A stretch of DNA of 64,000 nt, taken from assembly GCA_014529385.2 (NCBI GenBank), contig CM043970.1, forward strand, positions 64,212,996 through 64,276,995. Direction: 5' to 3'. Position 1 is the first letter of the stretch; the number at the start of each line of letters is the position of its first letter. Both the position numbers and the translations under genes were made by a program. Origin of the DNA: Adiantum capillus-veneris (lineage: Eukaryota > Streptophyta > Polypodiopsida > Polypodiales > Pteridaceae). A model generated the notes under the pieces. The model was not told the DNA's origin. It searched no databases and was given only the letters and a program-made list of their open reading frames with translations. Shown here piece after piece: positions 44,721 through 56,200 of the stretch.

Positions 44721-45040
44721 ATTTAAGGGTTCCCCATAGTGCACGTATATTGAGGCGGTCTAGGGAGGGCAACAAGAGAGTCAACCTCTAAATACCCCTC
44801 AAGGCTCCTATGATGCTCAATTGGGATTGGGGCAACCACAAGCAAGAAAAACCAACAACCAACCCACTTCCAAACAAGTGAAGGGGCACAACCTAGTTAT
44901 GGGGTGCAAGAGATATTTTGTCACAACAAAGAAGAGGTGCAACAAAACACACACAAACAATCTCACACCAAGACACACACCAAATGAAGCAAGAGAGAGC
45001 TAGAGCAAAGGGAAAGAGAGAGGAATGGAGCTTCTGTAAT
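44721..45040. other. Short stretch before the hAT remnant, nothing firm
   Basis: It is rich in A and C with several CACACACC-like runs. A plus-strand frame contains MGCKRYFVTTKKRCNKTHTN, which could be a decayed BED zinc finger of the following hAT gene. The Cys/His spacing is not convincing. Confidence 0.3.
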
Positions 45041-46840
45041 ACCTCATTTGTGACTTGTAAAGTGCACGGTAAACCATCTTCCAAAGTAGGTTCATCTAGT
45101 AATGCATATAATTCAAAGACAAATTATACCGATGGTATCAAAAGAGGCTTATCTACAGATCCAACACTCCATCAAGCTTTTGATAAATAGTGGCTATACA
45201 TGCTGATTTGAAGTGGATGCAAGCATTTCTCGCATGTGGTATTACATTCAATGTAGTGCGGAACCCTATCTTCAAAGATGCATTGATGAGCACCGACAAA
45301 AAAGGATTTGTGATGTTAGATTATGATAAAATGCACACAGAGTATATTTAAAAAGTTGAAAATGAGGTAGAAAGCACGCTCAAACATGCAATATTGAAAT
45401 ATGTTCCTACTTTTGGATGTACTATAGCTTTGGATGGATGGACCAATTTTTAGAAAAAGACTTTAATCAATGCGATGTTGATTTGTCCCCGAGGGTTAGT
45501 ATTTTTAGAAGTCATTGAGACGTCCTTGAAGGAAAAATCCATTCCCTTTCTTTTAAAGATCTATTAACGTACTATATCAAAAGTTGGAGGGGCAAAGAAT
45601 ATGGCAGCCATTGTCACCAACAATGCTGCAAATTAAGAAGGTGCAGGTCTTGAAATTCAAGAAAAATACCCGGAATTAACATGGGTACCATGCCGTGCGC
45701 ATACTATGAATCTGCTTCTGAAAGACATTGGCAAACTTGACAAAATAAGAACTACTTTGTTGATGGAAGCAAACACAATAGTAAAGTTTACTAGAGAGCA
45801 TCAATTTTCATATGTTGTGTACAAAACCAAGTTGCCTAACAAGGCATTACAAATATTTTGTGTGACTTAGCTTGCTACTGTATATAATGTGTTGTCAACG
45901 CTGAAATATGCTTGACATGCGCTGATGGAGACAGTTGCTAACAGGCGATGGGATGCATTGCTTAGCAAACATCCCAATTACTAAGCTACAACAGTAAGGG
46001 TTCATCAACTCGTCATTTCTCTAGTGTTTTGGAGAAATGTGGAAAAGGTTGCCATGTTACTGAAACCTTTATGGATCTATTGTGCTTGGTGGATAAAGAC
46101 TCTTTTGTCTTTGGAAAGGTATATTGGTATGTGTCAGAAGCCATTGAAAAGATCAAGGACTTTCAAGGCTACACTGGTAGAGATAAAATATTTCTAATTT
46201 CATGCACAGGATCTCGATGGGCGCAAATGCACACGCCGTTACATAGTACAACATTCACTTTGGATCCAAAATTTCATCTCCATGAACAATTCACCAATTC
46301 AAAAGTGATGCATGGTTTCAAAGTTATGTGCATGTGTCTCTTAGGGTTGGACGAGGGGAAAGATGTATTTCATCAACTCGTTGACTATGCCAATAGGGTT
46401 GGTATGTTTCCAGTGATCCTTGGCAAATTGACACCATCAAAAAAATTAGCGTACATATGTGGTGGAAATAATATAATGGAGAAAAGATAGAACTACAACA
46501 CGTAGCTGTCATAGTATTATTTGTTTTTGCTTCAAGTGATAGTTGCAAGAGAAGTTGGTCTGCATTTGACTTCTTACACACTAAGAAGGGAAAGAGATTA
46601 AAGCCAAAATGAGTTGAGGCTCTGGTATATCTGTTTTGTAATATAATATTGGTGCATGCTCCAACCAACATTGCAATGAGAGCAACTGAACATTGTTTTG
46701 GTATAAAGTAAACGCATGAGGAAGTTGCTAGTGAGGTACAAAGTGACGGTGAGTGAAAGTGGGAGGTGGCTTTAGAATGTTCAAGCAAGGAGGAAGTTGA
46801 TGGCATGGTTCCAGTATTTGATTGTGATGACATTGTTTAG
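45041..46840 (+). pseudogene. hAT-superfamily transposase, heavily mutated
   Basis: Plus-strand segments in order: FLACGITFNVVRNPIFKDAL (near 45215), CTIALDGWTNF with the first Asp of the catalytic core (near 45430), MAAIVTNNAAN (near 45600), ELTWVPCRAHTMNLLLKDIG (near 45680), NRRWDALLSKHP (near 45940), then a frame shift with SFVFGKVYWYVSEAIEKIKD (near 46090). Last comes the C-terminal dimerisation region CKRSWSAFDFLHTKKGKRLK and VEALVYLFCNIILVHAPTNI (46535-46660). This order is diagnostic of hAT transposases, which cut and paste elements with short inverted ends and 8-bp target duplications. Many stops and at least one frameshift are present. I did not identify the terminal inverted repeats. 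Confidence 0.85.
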
Positions 46841-46843
46841 AAA

Positions 46844-46901
46844 CACCTTTTGTACAAGGTACTTGTACAAAAGGTGATTACAAGGTACTTGTAATCACCT
46901 T
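46844..46901 (+). repeat. Two overlapping perfect hairpins with GTA loops
   Basis: CACCTTTTGTACAAG (46844-46858) pairs perfectly with 46862-46876 across the loop GTA. AAGGTGATTACAAG (46871-46884) pairs perfectly with 46888-46901 across a second GTA loop. The two share six bases (46871-46876), so only one can form at a time in a single strand. They follow the end of the hAT frame within a few bases of its last codons and could be terminator-like or part of the element end. Confidence 0.85.
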
Positions 46902-49210
46902 GAGTTTGTTGGCCATATCTTATTATCTCTCTCTTTTTGACATGTCACTTTGTGTCATATGATTGTCAATCACTTTTATTTTATACTTATTGTATACAAT
47001 TTATAACCAAGATGAAAAAAAGAGACAAAGCAATAAATATTTGAGTTGATTATGTAAAATGATTAAAAAATGTTGTCTTGAAGGATTACAACAATAGAAC
47101 ATTAGGAAAAATATGAACCCTCTAGGGGCCCTTTGGGACTAAGGTTAATTAGAGGTCAGCCAATAGGAAGAGGGTGGTGGACACACTCTATACCCTCAAA
47201 AAAGTAGGGGGACAAGGTAGCCTTACACCTCTTAATTGTCTCTTACCTAGTGAGAAGGTAAGGGAGGTGGCTAGGGGAAAGAGGGGGGGGGGGGACCACT
47301 TTGACCTCTTTTCCCCCACTTTTTGGCCCGGATTTAAAAATACACTAAAAATCTCAAATTTTCAAAAAATTTCAAATTTCAAGTTTTCCCTCCTTAAAAG
47401 GTCCCCAAACCTATTTCATGCTCAAAAAAGTATTTTTGACCTTCAAAAGTTAAAAACGTGTACTAAAAAATCCAAAAAATTGATTTTTTTTAAAAACAAA
47501 TCAAAACATCATTTTCACCCTCCAAAGTCTTTCCAAACCTATTCTATAGCTAAAAAGTGTTTTTCTCTCTCTACAAACCTTTTTCCAAGCTCTCCATTGC
47601 TGCAACAACCACATGCACCCCCTATAGTCTATCATTATCTCTCTGCTAGCTTTCTCCCACCTCCATTGTAGCACCAAGCAAGCTCCTCCTCCATCTCTTC
47701 CCCTTACCCACCACATAGTTTCACACCAAGCTAGCTCCTCTCCCTTCTCTCATCTCCATTACAACATGAAACAAGATTCTACTCCTTCTACTTTCATTCA
47801 CTCACACTACATGGAAACCTCTACTCCCGAAGGTGGCAAAAGTATGAGCTCACATGAGTTGCATACCACAACAATAGGAGGTGTGAATATCGTGTGGGCA
47901 TTGCAAGGGTTCATCTCCAACATAAAGATAGAATGGTAAGAAAACTACCCTTGTAGCTTACATTCAGAGCTTAACATCATCTCCATCTTTAAGTTTATCA
48001 TGCTGGAGAGAATTAACCTCTTTATGGATTTCAGTGTTTAGGCTTCACACCTCATAACACTGGGTGGTGCTATTTTGTTCATGACTTTGGTGCGCCATCT
48101 ATAGTTGTGTAGCATGTGATTTGAGTCTCACAATGTTAGTAAGTTGTGTTATCTATGGAGAGTCGTCAAAGATTTTTCTTGTAATTTATTCTTCGTATAA
48201 TTGTCATTAGATAATTGGAATGATATCATTTTGTACTTTATAACTTTGTGCTCACATAATCTTTTGTTTACTTACAGATTCAACTTGTTTTAAGAGGACA
48301 TGAGCAAGCAACCATGTGCAGAGATGGAAATCACTCTATTTTTGTTCCTTGAGGAACCTTTCACTACCATGTTAAAAGATTTTGATAAGAATAGTAGGTG
48401 TTTTTTAGAATCTTGAACCAATAGGGACTCTCTAGGAGCTCTCATAGAAGCCATCTATATAGTACTACTATCTTCCCTAGTGTCATAGACACACAAATAC
48501 TCAAGTGTATATGAATCTCTAGATGAGGAAGACAAATACTTGTAAGATAAGCCTAACAGCAACAACATTGTCTCCATTTGTAATTATTTTTCATGAGGCT
48601 GGATTCCTCTATAAATGCAATATAAATATGTTTTTTTGTTAAATGGTGTCGCATTGAGGGAGAGTATTTAATTTAGATTACTGAAGTTTCATACAGATCT
48701 GAGAAATATTGTTTACTTTTATGGATATTTTGATTTGCCTATATGATGATTCAAGTCGCAAGTCTTAATCACTCCACCTTGAAGAAATTCAAGCAATATT
48801 TTGATTTCAGTTTAATCATTAATGGTTATTCTTATTAAAGTGGATCATAAACTTTGTCAAGATGTCCTCATTTGGGGATGTTGTATATATATCATTAGCA
48901 ATGTTTCACAAGAACACTAGGTGGACACAAGGAAGTAAAAATTGGCTCCTTGTTTGGTCAATTTCTAGTGTTTAATGTTTAGTGCACAGGATTTGTGAGG
49001 CCGTTGACATGGGGAGTTCACTAAAGTATATGTAACATAGCACATGTGTTCAACAGAAGGGATTTTATATTCTTGTAAAGTTGCAGAAACATGTGTAGAT
49101 AAGGCCTATAAGGGGTACTTTTAATCCATTCTAGTGAACGCACGTGATATAGGAAAATTTTACATAGTGAATGCTCCGGACCTTTGAACACAAAGAAAGG
49201 GGGGGGAGGG
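46902..49210. other. AT-rich noncoding stretch
   Basis: No recognised gene. A G run with a following CCACTTTGACC context lies at 47283-47297. A 57-codon frame at 47766-47939 (MKQDSTPSTFIHSHYMETST...) ends at a TGGTAAGA sequence that could double as a splice donor, but no following exon keeps a frame. The rest is AT-rich with no repeats of note. Confidence 0.45.
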
Positions 49211-49299
49211 GGGGGGAGCTCTAATTACATCTGAGTGAAAAGAAGTGGAATTTGTATTGTCATGTTGCATAAAGATTTGCTTTCACTTAATCTAAAAAG

Positions 49300-50790
49300 A
49301 AATTGGTATCTTGGGGTGCAGACAAGGCCATATAATGCAAAAAAAGGGGTGGCCACAAGCGCGCGTAGTGAGCCATCCAATACTGGTGGATGGGCCATAT
49401 GTGGTCCCTTGTGGCCACCCTTTTTTTGCATAATAAGGCTATTGCTGCACTCCAGAACCCTGGAAAAGATGATATGAACCTAAAATTGAACTTTTCAAGC
49501 ACATTATGTCTTCCTTCAACTCAACTTACTAGTTCCCTGCACCAAAAGGGCAAATCACATTGGACAGTATAAAAATCTAGTCTCATGCTGCATAAACATC
49601 TGGTTTCATCAAATATTAACATTCTTGCTATTTTAAGGGGCAGACAAGGCCATATAATGCAAAAAAAAGGGTGGCCACAAGGGCACGTAGGTGAGCCATC
49701 CAAAACTGTTGGATGGGCCATCTGCGCGCCCTTGTGGCCACCCTTTTTTTTGCATAATTAGGCTATTGTTGCACTCCAGGACCTTGGAAAAGGTGAGATG
49801 AATGTAAAATTTAACTTTTCAAGCACATTATGCCTTCCTTCAACTCAACTTACTAGTTCCCTACACCAAAAGGCCAAATCACATTGGACAATATAAAAAT
49901 CTAGTCTCATGCTACATAAACATCTGGTTTCATCAGTTATTAACATTTTTGCTATCCTAAGGGGCAAACAAAGCTAGAAAATGCAAAAAAAAGGGTGGCC
50001 ACAAGGGCGCGCAGATGAGCCATCCAAAATTGCTGGATGGGCCATCTGCGCGCCCTTGTGGCCACCCTTTTTTTTGCATAATTAGGCTATTGTTGCACTC
50101 CAGGACCTTGGAAAAGGTGAGATGAATGTAAAATTTAACTTTTCAAGCACATTATGCCTTCCTTCAACTCAACTTACTAGTTCCCTACACCAAAAGGCCA
50201 AATCACATTGGACAATATAAAAATCTAGTCTCATGCTACATAAACATCTGGTTTCATCAGCTATTAACATTTTTGCTATCCTAAGGGGCAAACAAAGCTA
50301 GAAAATGCAAAAAAAAGGGTGGCCACAAGGGCGTGCAGATGAGCCATCCAAAACTACTGGATGGGCCATCTGCGCGTCCTTGTGGCCACCCTTTTTTTTG
50401 CATAATTAGGCTATTGTTGCACTCCAGGACCTTGGAAAAGGTGAGATGAATGTAAAATTTAACTTTTCAAGCACATTATACCTTCCTTCAACTCAACTTA
50501 CTAGTTCCCTACACCAAAAGGCCAAATCACATTGGACAGTATAAAAATCTAGTCTCATGCTACATAAACATCTGGTTTCATCAGCTATTAACATTTTTGC
50601 TATCCTAAGGGGCAAACAAAGCTAGAAAATGCAAAAAAAAGGGTGGCCACAAGGGCGCGCAGATGAGCCATCCAAAACTGTTGGATGGGCCATCTGCGCG
50701 CCCTTGTGGCCACCCTTTTTTTTGCATTTTCTAGCTTTGTTTGCCCCTTAGGATGGCAAAAATGTTAATATTTGATTTAAATTTAACTCT
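49300..50790 (+). repeat. Five tandem ~324-bp units, each with a long inverted repeat
   Basis: The motif GGTGGCCAC marks units at 49348, 49670, 49994, 50318 and 50642 (spacings 322, 324, 324, 324). Each unit carries an inverted repeat of about 44-bp arms starting GCAAAAAAAAGGGTGGCCAC, with a short loop and only one to a few mismatches in units 2-5 (unit 1 is more diverged). The hairpins are about 90-96 bases long. The linker between hairpins is conserved (CACTCCAGGACCTTGGAAAA, TCAACTCAACTTACTAGTTC, ATCACATTGGACA). In the last unit the inverted repeat extends to about 88-bp arms (50586-50770) and includes CTAGCTTTGTTTGCCCCTTA. It looks like an amplified foldback (MITE-like) element. Confidence 0.93.
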
Positions 50791-52127
50791 TCATGGCCAA
50801 AACCACTTAACTTAAAACACATGGATAAACAGAAAAGCCAAATCACTATGGAGACAGTAGACACAACTCTTAATCATTTTGTCATTGCAAAGTCATCTGA
50901 AATGATGTGAGCCTCTACAACTTCTTGAATAGCCTCCAACGCTATTGCTTGCATTTTATACCGATTTCCATAGCTTTGAAGCACCTCCTTCATCGTGTGA
51001 GCATATTTTTGATGCATGGCCATGATTCAAGTGTTAAGTTTTTTTTTTTTTTTTTTGTAAGTGTTGAACTTTTCGGTTGTTTTGAACAGCTTCTAGATTT
51101 CAATCGGCTCTGAATTTGTCTGGGCTTGTCTCACATGAATTTGTTCATCTCATCGCGTTCTTCGACCATCATTTGATGAGAAAAAATCATATCTTGCTCG
51201 CATTCTCCAAAAATCAATGTGCAAGTTGACAATTTATTTAAAAATGATGTAAAACATACATTTTTTAATTTTTTCTTAATCTACGGGCTCCAACGAGCAT
51301 TAAAACCATGGAATCTGAAAATACTCAAAGAACCATTGTTTTTTATTGTGTTAAGGACTGTATTTCCTACATACAAAACTTTCCCAAAATCTCGCCCTAA
51401 CACCTTCAAAAGTGGCTTCCAAGGAGTGTACTCAGTCAAAATTTGAAACTGAAGAAAAACAATCAGAATGAACTCCTAGACTGTGTATAAATTTTAGAAT
51501 AACCAAAATTTCCTTCTAAAAAAAGTTATGCTAAAAATTTGAAAATAGCCCCCCATTGGACTCCCCACAATGATAGAAGTCAAAGGGTTCAAGGAGAGGT
51601 ATGGTGTCACAAGTGCATGGTGGGAATCTCATCGAGGTTTATTCTGTCAAGATCTCTTGTACTTTATCATGTCTTCTCATGTACAATCTTACAAAAAAAA
51701 AAAGATACTTTAAATGACTACAAATCTTATTTAACTTATCAAACAATCTAAAATATGGTAGACCAAGAGTGCTCTTATACATCAACAAACAAAAAAGTCC
51801 AAACTTCTTCTCATTAACTTTGATAAACATACATTCGTGAACAACTTCCTAGGGGTAGTGCAGTCATAGTTCTTACATCCATTCCATGACATGGTATGCT
51901 CATGGGGTGACCTATCATATAAAAATATCTCTGGTGGGGGTGCCCTCATGTTAGGAAAGGGTGTGCTGCTGATGAAAAGTTGTTGTATTGTCCTACTAGG
52001 GATCTCTCCATGTTAGCATAGTGATTTTTGGTGTAGTGGGAGCCACATTGCTTAAGGAGAGCTTTGTGCCACCATAAAAGCTTCATGTTATGCTAGTTCC
52101 TTGAGCCATTCTTGCATTAGGATGAGA
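50791..52127. other. AT-rich noncoding stretch
   Basis: No gene is recognised. A poly-T tract lies at about 51039-51056. Frames of 60-75 codons have no domains. Confidence 0.55.
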
Positions 52128-52559
52128 TTACCCACCTCTAATAAGGATGGATTTGAAGCACCTACCTGCAAGATGTAACAAAGAAGGCTGTTTTAGAGGA
52201 AAAGTGGTGACACTTGACCTCTCTAACCTGCACCCACTATTTCTTGTAATGCCACTGTTTTGAGCTGAAGAGCTTGACATTTGTGCATCCACGAATGCAA
52301 AGAAGCACCTGCACCCATACACAACCAATTGCAATAGCCTAACAAGCCTACTTCTCCCCTCCCAAGATATTGAAGAACCATACACATTCGTCTTACCGAC
52401 AATATGACGATCTTGGGATGACCTCTGCTCACCCTCACGTGCGGCCTTCGGTGCAAACACTGCGGACAAGCAATATGTACACTTTTGTTGTGCGGAGTAC
52501 ATGGTGGTGGAGGGATACGATTTGTGATGTACGTGAGCACCATGGCAGTTGTTGCGTGA

Positions 52560-52806
52560 GGAAGCAAAGAATGAAAAGAAAGAGGGGGGAGGGAGAGGGA
52601 GGAACATGGGAAGAGAGAAGGGGGCAGAGGGGGAGAGGGAGAGAGAGGGGAGGAGGAGGAGAGAAGGGGGTAGGGAGGGAGAGGAGAGGAGAGGAACATG
52701 GGAGGAGAGAAGGGGGCAGAGGGGGGAGAGGGAGAGAGAGGGGAGGAGGAGGAGAGAAGGGGGTAGGGAGGGAGAGGAGAGGGAGAGAGGAGGAAGGAGG
52801 AGGAGA
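52560..52806 (+). repeat. Purine-rich minisatellite (GGGAGGGAGAGGAGA type)
   Basis: An 80- to 90-bp unit containing GAAGGGGGCAGAGGGGG, GAGGAGGAGGAGAGAAGGGG and TAGGGAGGGAGAGGAGAGG occurs twice in near-identical form (about 52616-52696 and 52707-52787), with partial copies around it. One strand is almost pure purine. The long frames on both strands here (up to 251 codons) come from this bias and are not genes. Confidence 0.85.
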
Positions 52807-53200
52807 GAACAAAGGTTTTTTTTGGGGGGGGATTTTTTTTTTGAAAAAGTGAACTTTTGTTTGTAGGTTTTAAAAAATGTCAAAAAATGATTTTTTGATG
52901 TGTATATATGTTGGGAGGGAATTTTAAGTCAAAAATAACTTTTTTGAAAAAAAGTCAAATTTTGGCTCTTAGTGACCCACGTTTTTGCTGATGTGGCCAC
53001 ACCCCTTTACTCCCTTCACTTTCCAAAAGCTAGAGAGAGAAAGTGACCTCTTAGGTCCACATCCTACATGTGTCTAAAAAAAGGCTAGAAAAGTCTACTC
53101 AAAACTAGCTTCTTGAATGCCCTTGTCCCCTTAACCGTACACAACATTAGCTTTAATCCCTAAAAATTAGGATTCCTTACAAGGCCCATGCAAGGTTCAT
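52807..53200. other. Noncoding, poly-T and poly-A rich
   Basis: Runs of T and A with AAAAATGTCAAAAAATGA-like repeats. No gene is seen. Confidence 0.55.
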
Positions 53201-54049
53201 ATTTCTCCTAATGAGGAATATCTTTTACAACTCAACATGCTGAGTGAGATCTGCCAAAATCTCATTGAAGTATAGATTCATAAGAGCCAAGAGATGAAAA
53301 GTTGGTGGGATGTAATCAAAAAATGCATTGAGGTTGGTTGTGGTAGCTGCAAAATCTTCTTCTACAAGGGGACCAAACTTCTCGTTGTACTTAGCAAGCT
53401 TTCTTTGAGCTAGTGCAAGCTCTCTTCTAGCGGCATCAAGCTATGCCTCAATATCTAAAACATTCAACCTCAATCATGTAGGAGTTTCACCTTGGCTTGC
53501 TAGGTCAACTCCCTAGCTTCCATATCCACAATGATTTCATGCTCCTCTGGTAAAGGAACAACAAGACATTTTTGCAATGGTTGGGCTCTTTGCTCGTTCT
53601 ACGTTGAAACCTTGTTGGAAATGTGACCAAGCGAGACGAGTCTCATTAGGGAGCTTATCACAATTGACTCTCTTGCCCAATATGTAATGTGCATAGCACT
53701 GTTGAATGAAGTATATGTCAATCTAGTTATTATTGGGGATAGCTCGTTTTGTTGACGGATAAATCGTTGGAGAAGAATTTGAGCTAAGCCCACATGTTGC
53801 AGGTCAGAGAGTTTACTGGTGGATTTTTCTTTGCGTGGCCACTTGTTTTGAAAAGTGTAATCCAAACAAAGTGGTCAGACATAAGTCTTTGCATTGTTTG
53901 CGAATGAAGGGGCTCACCCTCCAAGTTTGATTCATGTCCTCCTGAATGCTGGCAATAACTAATAAGTCTGGTTGTCCACATTGAATTTGCTCCGTGACAA
54001 TTTTTTGTGCCTCATCATAATCAAGTTCTTCAGCCATATCTACAGACAA
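53201..54049 (-). pseudogene. Unrecognised minus-strand gene remnant
   Basis: From ATG 54037 the minus strand reads MAEELDYDEAQKIVTEQIQC, then GQPDLLVIASIQEDMNQTWR. After a frame change near 53870 it reads VGLAQILLQRFIRQQNELSP. After another near 53730 it reads YFIQQCYAHYILGKRVNC and LPNETRLAWSHFQQGFNVER, fading near 53560. The composition is coding-like in each piece and the pieces follow one another, so one broken gene is likely. I recognise no family. It lies next to the kinase-like pseudogene on the same strand, but no shared origin can be shown. Confidence 0.4.
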
Positions 54050-54299
54050 TATCTACAAAAAAAAAATCTTAAACCAATTTCAACAATTTAATGACAATTT
54101 GAACTTAAAAACACCAAATTGTCACTTAAATCGTAATGTGATACTTAAATTAACATTGCATCAGCAATACAATGACGATTTCAACCCAAAAAAAAGTTGT
54201 TTGGATTCATTTATCGTTTGGTTGGAGACTAGAAGAAGATACAACATTTATGTCAATTATGTGGGCTTCACTAATATAAAGGGATAAATCAAAAGCTGA

Positions 54300-55450
54300 A
54301 GGTTGATTTTGAGGATTTATATCTTTGCCTAAATCAAGACTTTTATGTATTTTTTTACAAAGGCTCTTTGATCTGGCTCACTTGGCTCTAGCATGCAATT
54401 AAGTATGTGTTTCAAAACCCAGCATAAAGAATATATATCCGTGGATTTAGAAAAAAGAGGAGGGTTGGTGGAGATACACTTAGGGGTAGCCCAAGTCTCA
54501 AAGATTATTTTCTTGACACTTTAAAGAAAAATCTGTTAGCTTTGGAAATGTCTTTTAGTTGGGAACAAGATAGAAGTATCCCAATTTGTTAGCTTTGGAA
54601 ATGTCTTCGTAGTTGAGAACACGCTAGAAGTGCCCCAATCTGTAATGCCATAATAAGAACCCTTGTCATCAAAATGCAACATAATGTTGCGAGGGTGAAG
54701 GTCGTTGTGAAAAAAATAATGATGATGCAATTATTTCAATGTTTGCAGTAGAGCATTGACAATGTGTAAGATATTGTCTTGGAACCGATCTATACGACTA
54801 GTTGTCTACAAAAACTCTTTGATGGCAAGCTTGCTTCTATCTGAGTGACATGCTTGTATCCACTGCTTCACATGGCTATCGTTCTAACATTTTAAGATAG
54901 GCATTGGACATGGGGAGTGATGCATGATGCCAAGTGGCAAGATTATACCTCAATGTTGGATATTTAAGTCATGGCTTCTTCCATGGCTTGTTGTTGAGTA
55001 GTTGGCATGTGTGGTTGTATCTTGAATACTTTAGTTGCATACACAAGGTCTAAGAAGGCTGGATATAGTACACAAACTTGCTTGACATATACCCATCCGC
55101 CTTCTTTGATTTGGGGAGCTTGCAAGTGGAAAACATGTCAATCCTATAGGAGGTGAAATACTAGTGGATCATCGCCTTGGGCTATTGCTTCTACATTGAT
55201 AGGTTGAGCGGGTTTCCACTTTTGTCTTAGTGGCTGGCTTGATAGGATCATCCACTCTCAGTCTTTTGCTATGGCCTTCTAGCTTGCTCTTTCCTTTCAT
55301 TTTTGCATGTAATTGATGAACCAATTTGTTTGGAGGATGCAGCGGACGAGCACCTAAAGATCCGGCTACAAGCCACACTTCATTGTACTCTATCTTTTTT
55401 TGCAAAGAATCCTTGTAATTAGAAAGTAATGATTCTTGAAGTGTATTCAT
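54300..55450 (-). pseudogene. Protein-kinase-like pseudogene
   Basis: The minus strand starts at 55450 (MNTLQESLLSNYKDSLQKK) with EVWLVAGSLGARPLHPPNKL and a basic segment. After several stops a piece near 55030 reads YATKVFKIQPH, similar to an N-lobe strand with the ATP-binding Lys. The catalytic loop is clear at 54710-54630: FFHNDLHPRNIMLHFDDKGS, then YGITDWGTS, i.e. HxDLxxxN and a DWG in place of DFG. The C-lobe follows with FETWATPKC (APE-like) and FSKSTDIYSLCWVLKHIL near 54440. A 56-bp tandem duplication at about 54535-54645 repeats the FPKLTNWDTS segment. Stops and frameshifts make it non-functional. Subfamily unknown. Confidence 0.65.
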
Positions 55451-56200
55451 CTATCCCATTACTCCCTATTCCCCGCTGAACCTACAAGCCTTGTAAATCG
55501 GCCAATGGCCGTGGGAAAGGGTCACAAATCTTTAGGTCAAAACCCTCAGATTTAAAAGAAACATTATCATTATCTCTAAAAGAACATTGGACATCGACTG
55601 CGAGCTGCAACTCTGCTACATCTTGTAATCAATCTTTTTCTTTGTCTGGTAATGAGAAATCAAATCCAATTAGTGCATTGTGTTCCTAGTCTCTTGCTCT
55701 TGAATCTAATTGTAATCATTTTCAGTTTTTTTGTGGTTCGTGGACAACTTGTTTGTGAGGTAAATGTGTGGATTTGAGTGCTAAAATGGTTATTTTTTGA
55801 TATTTTGATAATGGAAGAGTGTTTCTATGCCATAGAGCAGTGGTTAGAATGGTTTTTAAAACTAGACACATACGACCATCTCAATTGGAAAAGTGTGTAC
55901 CCAAGAAGTATAGTTGATTAAGAGATCCGAATGCACATGTTTCAATCTTCAAATAAGTTTTGAGGGCTAAGCAGGTAATAGATTTTCATATTTAATATGA
56001 ATAATTTGGATTTTCCCTAGAAGGACAGCCTTGACCTAGTTCTAATCATTAAATAGTCATGATTTTCCCAACATAAAATAACTTCTACAAGAATTTACAG
56101 AGGAATTCTCAAAGAGAGAAATTAAGCATAATACAATCTCCCAAATCTATGCATTTAGACAAAAGGAGAAAGAAAAGGTGAAGGAAGCCTCCCTTTGATT
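55451..56200. other. Noncoding stretch
   Basis: No gene or repeat is recognised. It separates the kinase-like pseudogene from the gag-like remnant, which reads in the opposite direction. Confidence 0.5.

Noticed and set aside
46324-46833. 169-codon minus-strand frame opposite the hAT gene
   Set aside because: It is the antisense shadow of the clear hAT C-terminal region on the plus strand.
47766-47939. 57-codon frame ending in a splice-donor-like TGGTAAGA
   Set aside because: Joining to the best downstream acceptor (near 48278) gives an immediate stop, and the peptide has no recognised similarity.
52128-52883. 251-codon minus-strand frame rich in Pro, Ser and Leu
   Set aside because: It is produced by the purine-rich minisatellite. 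Overlapping long frames exist on both strands, which shows composition bias rather than coding.
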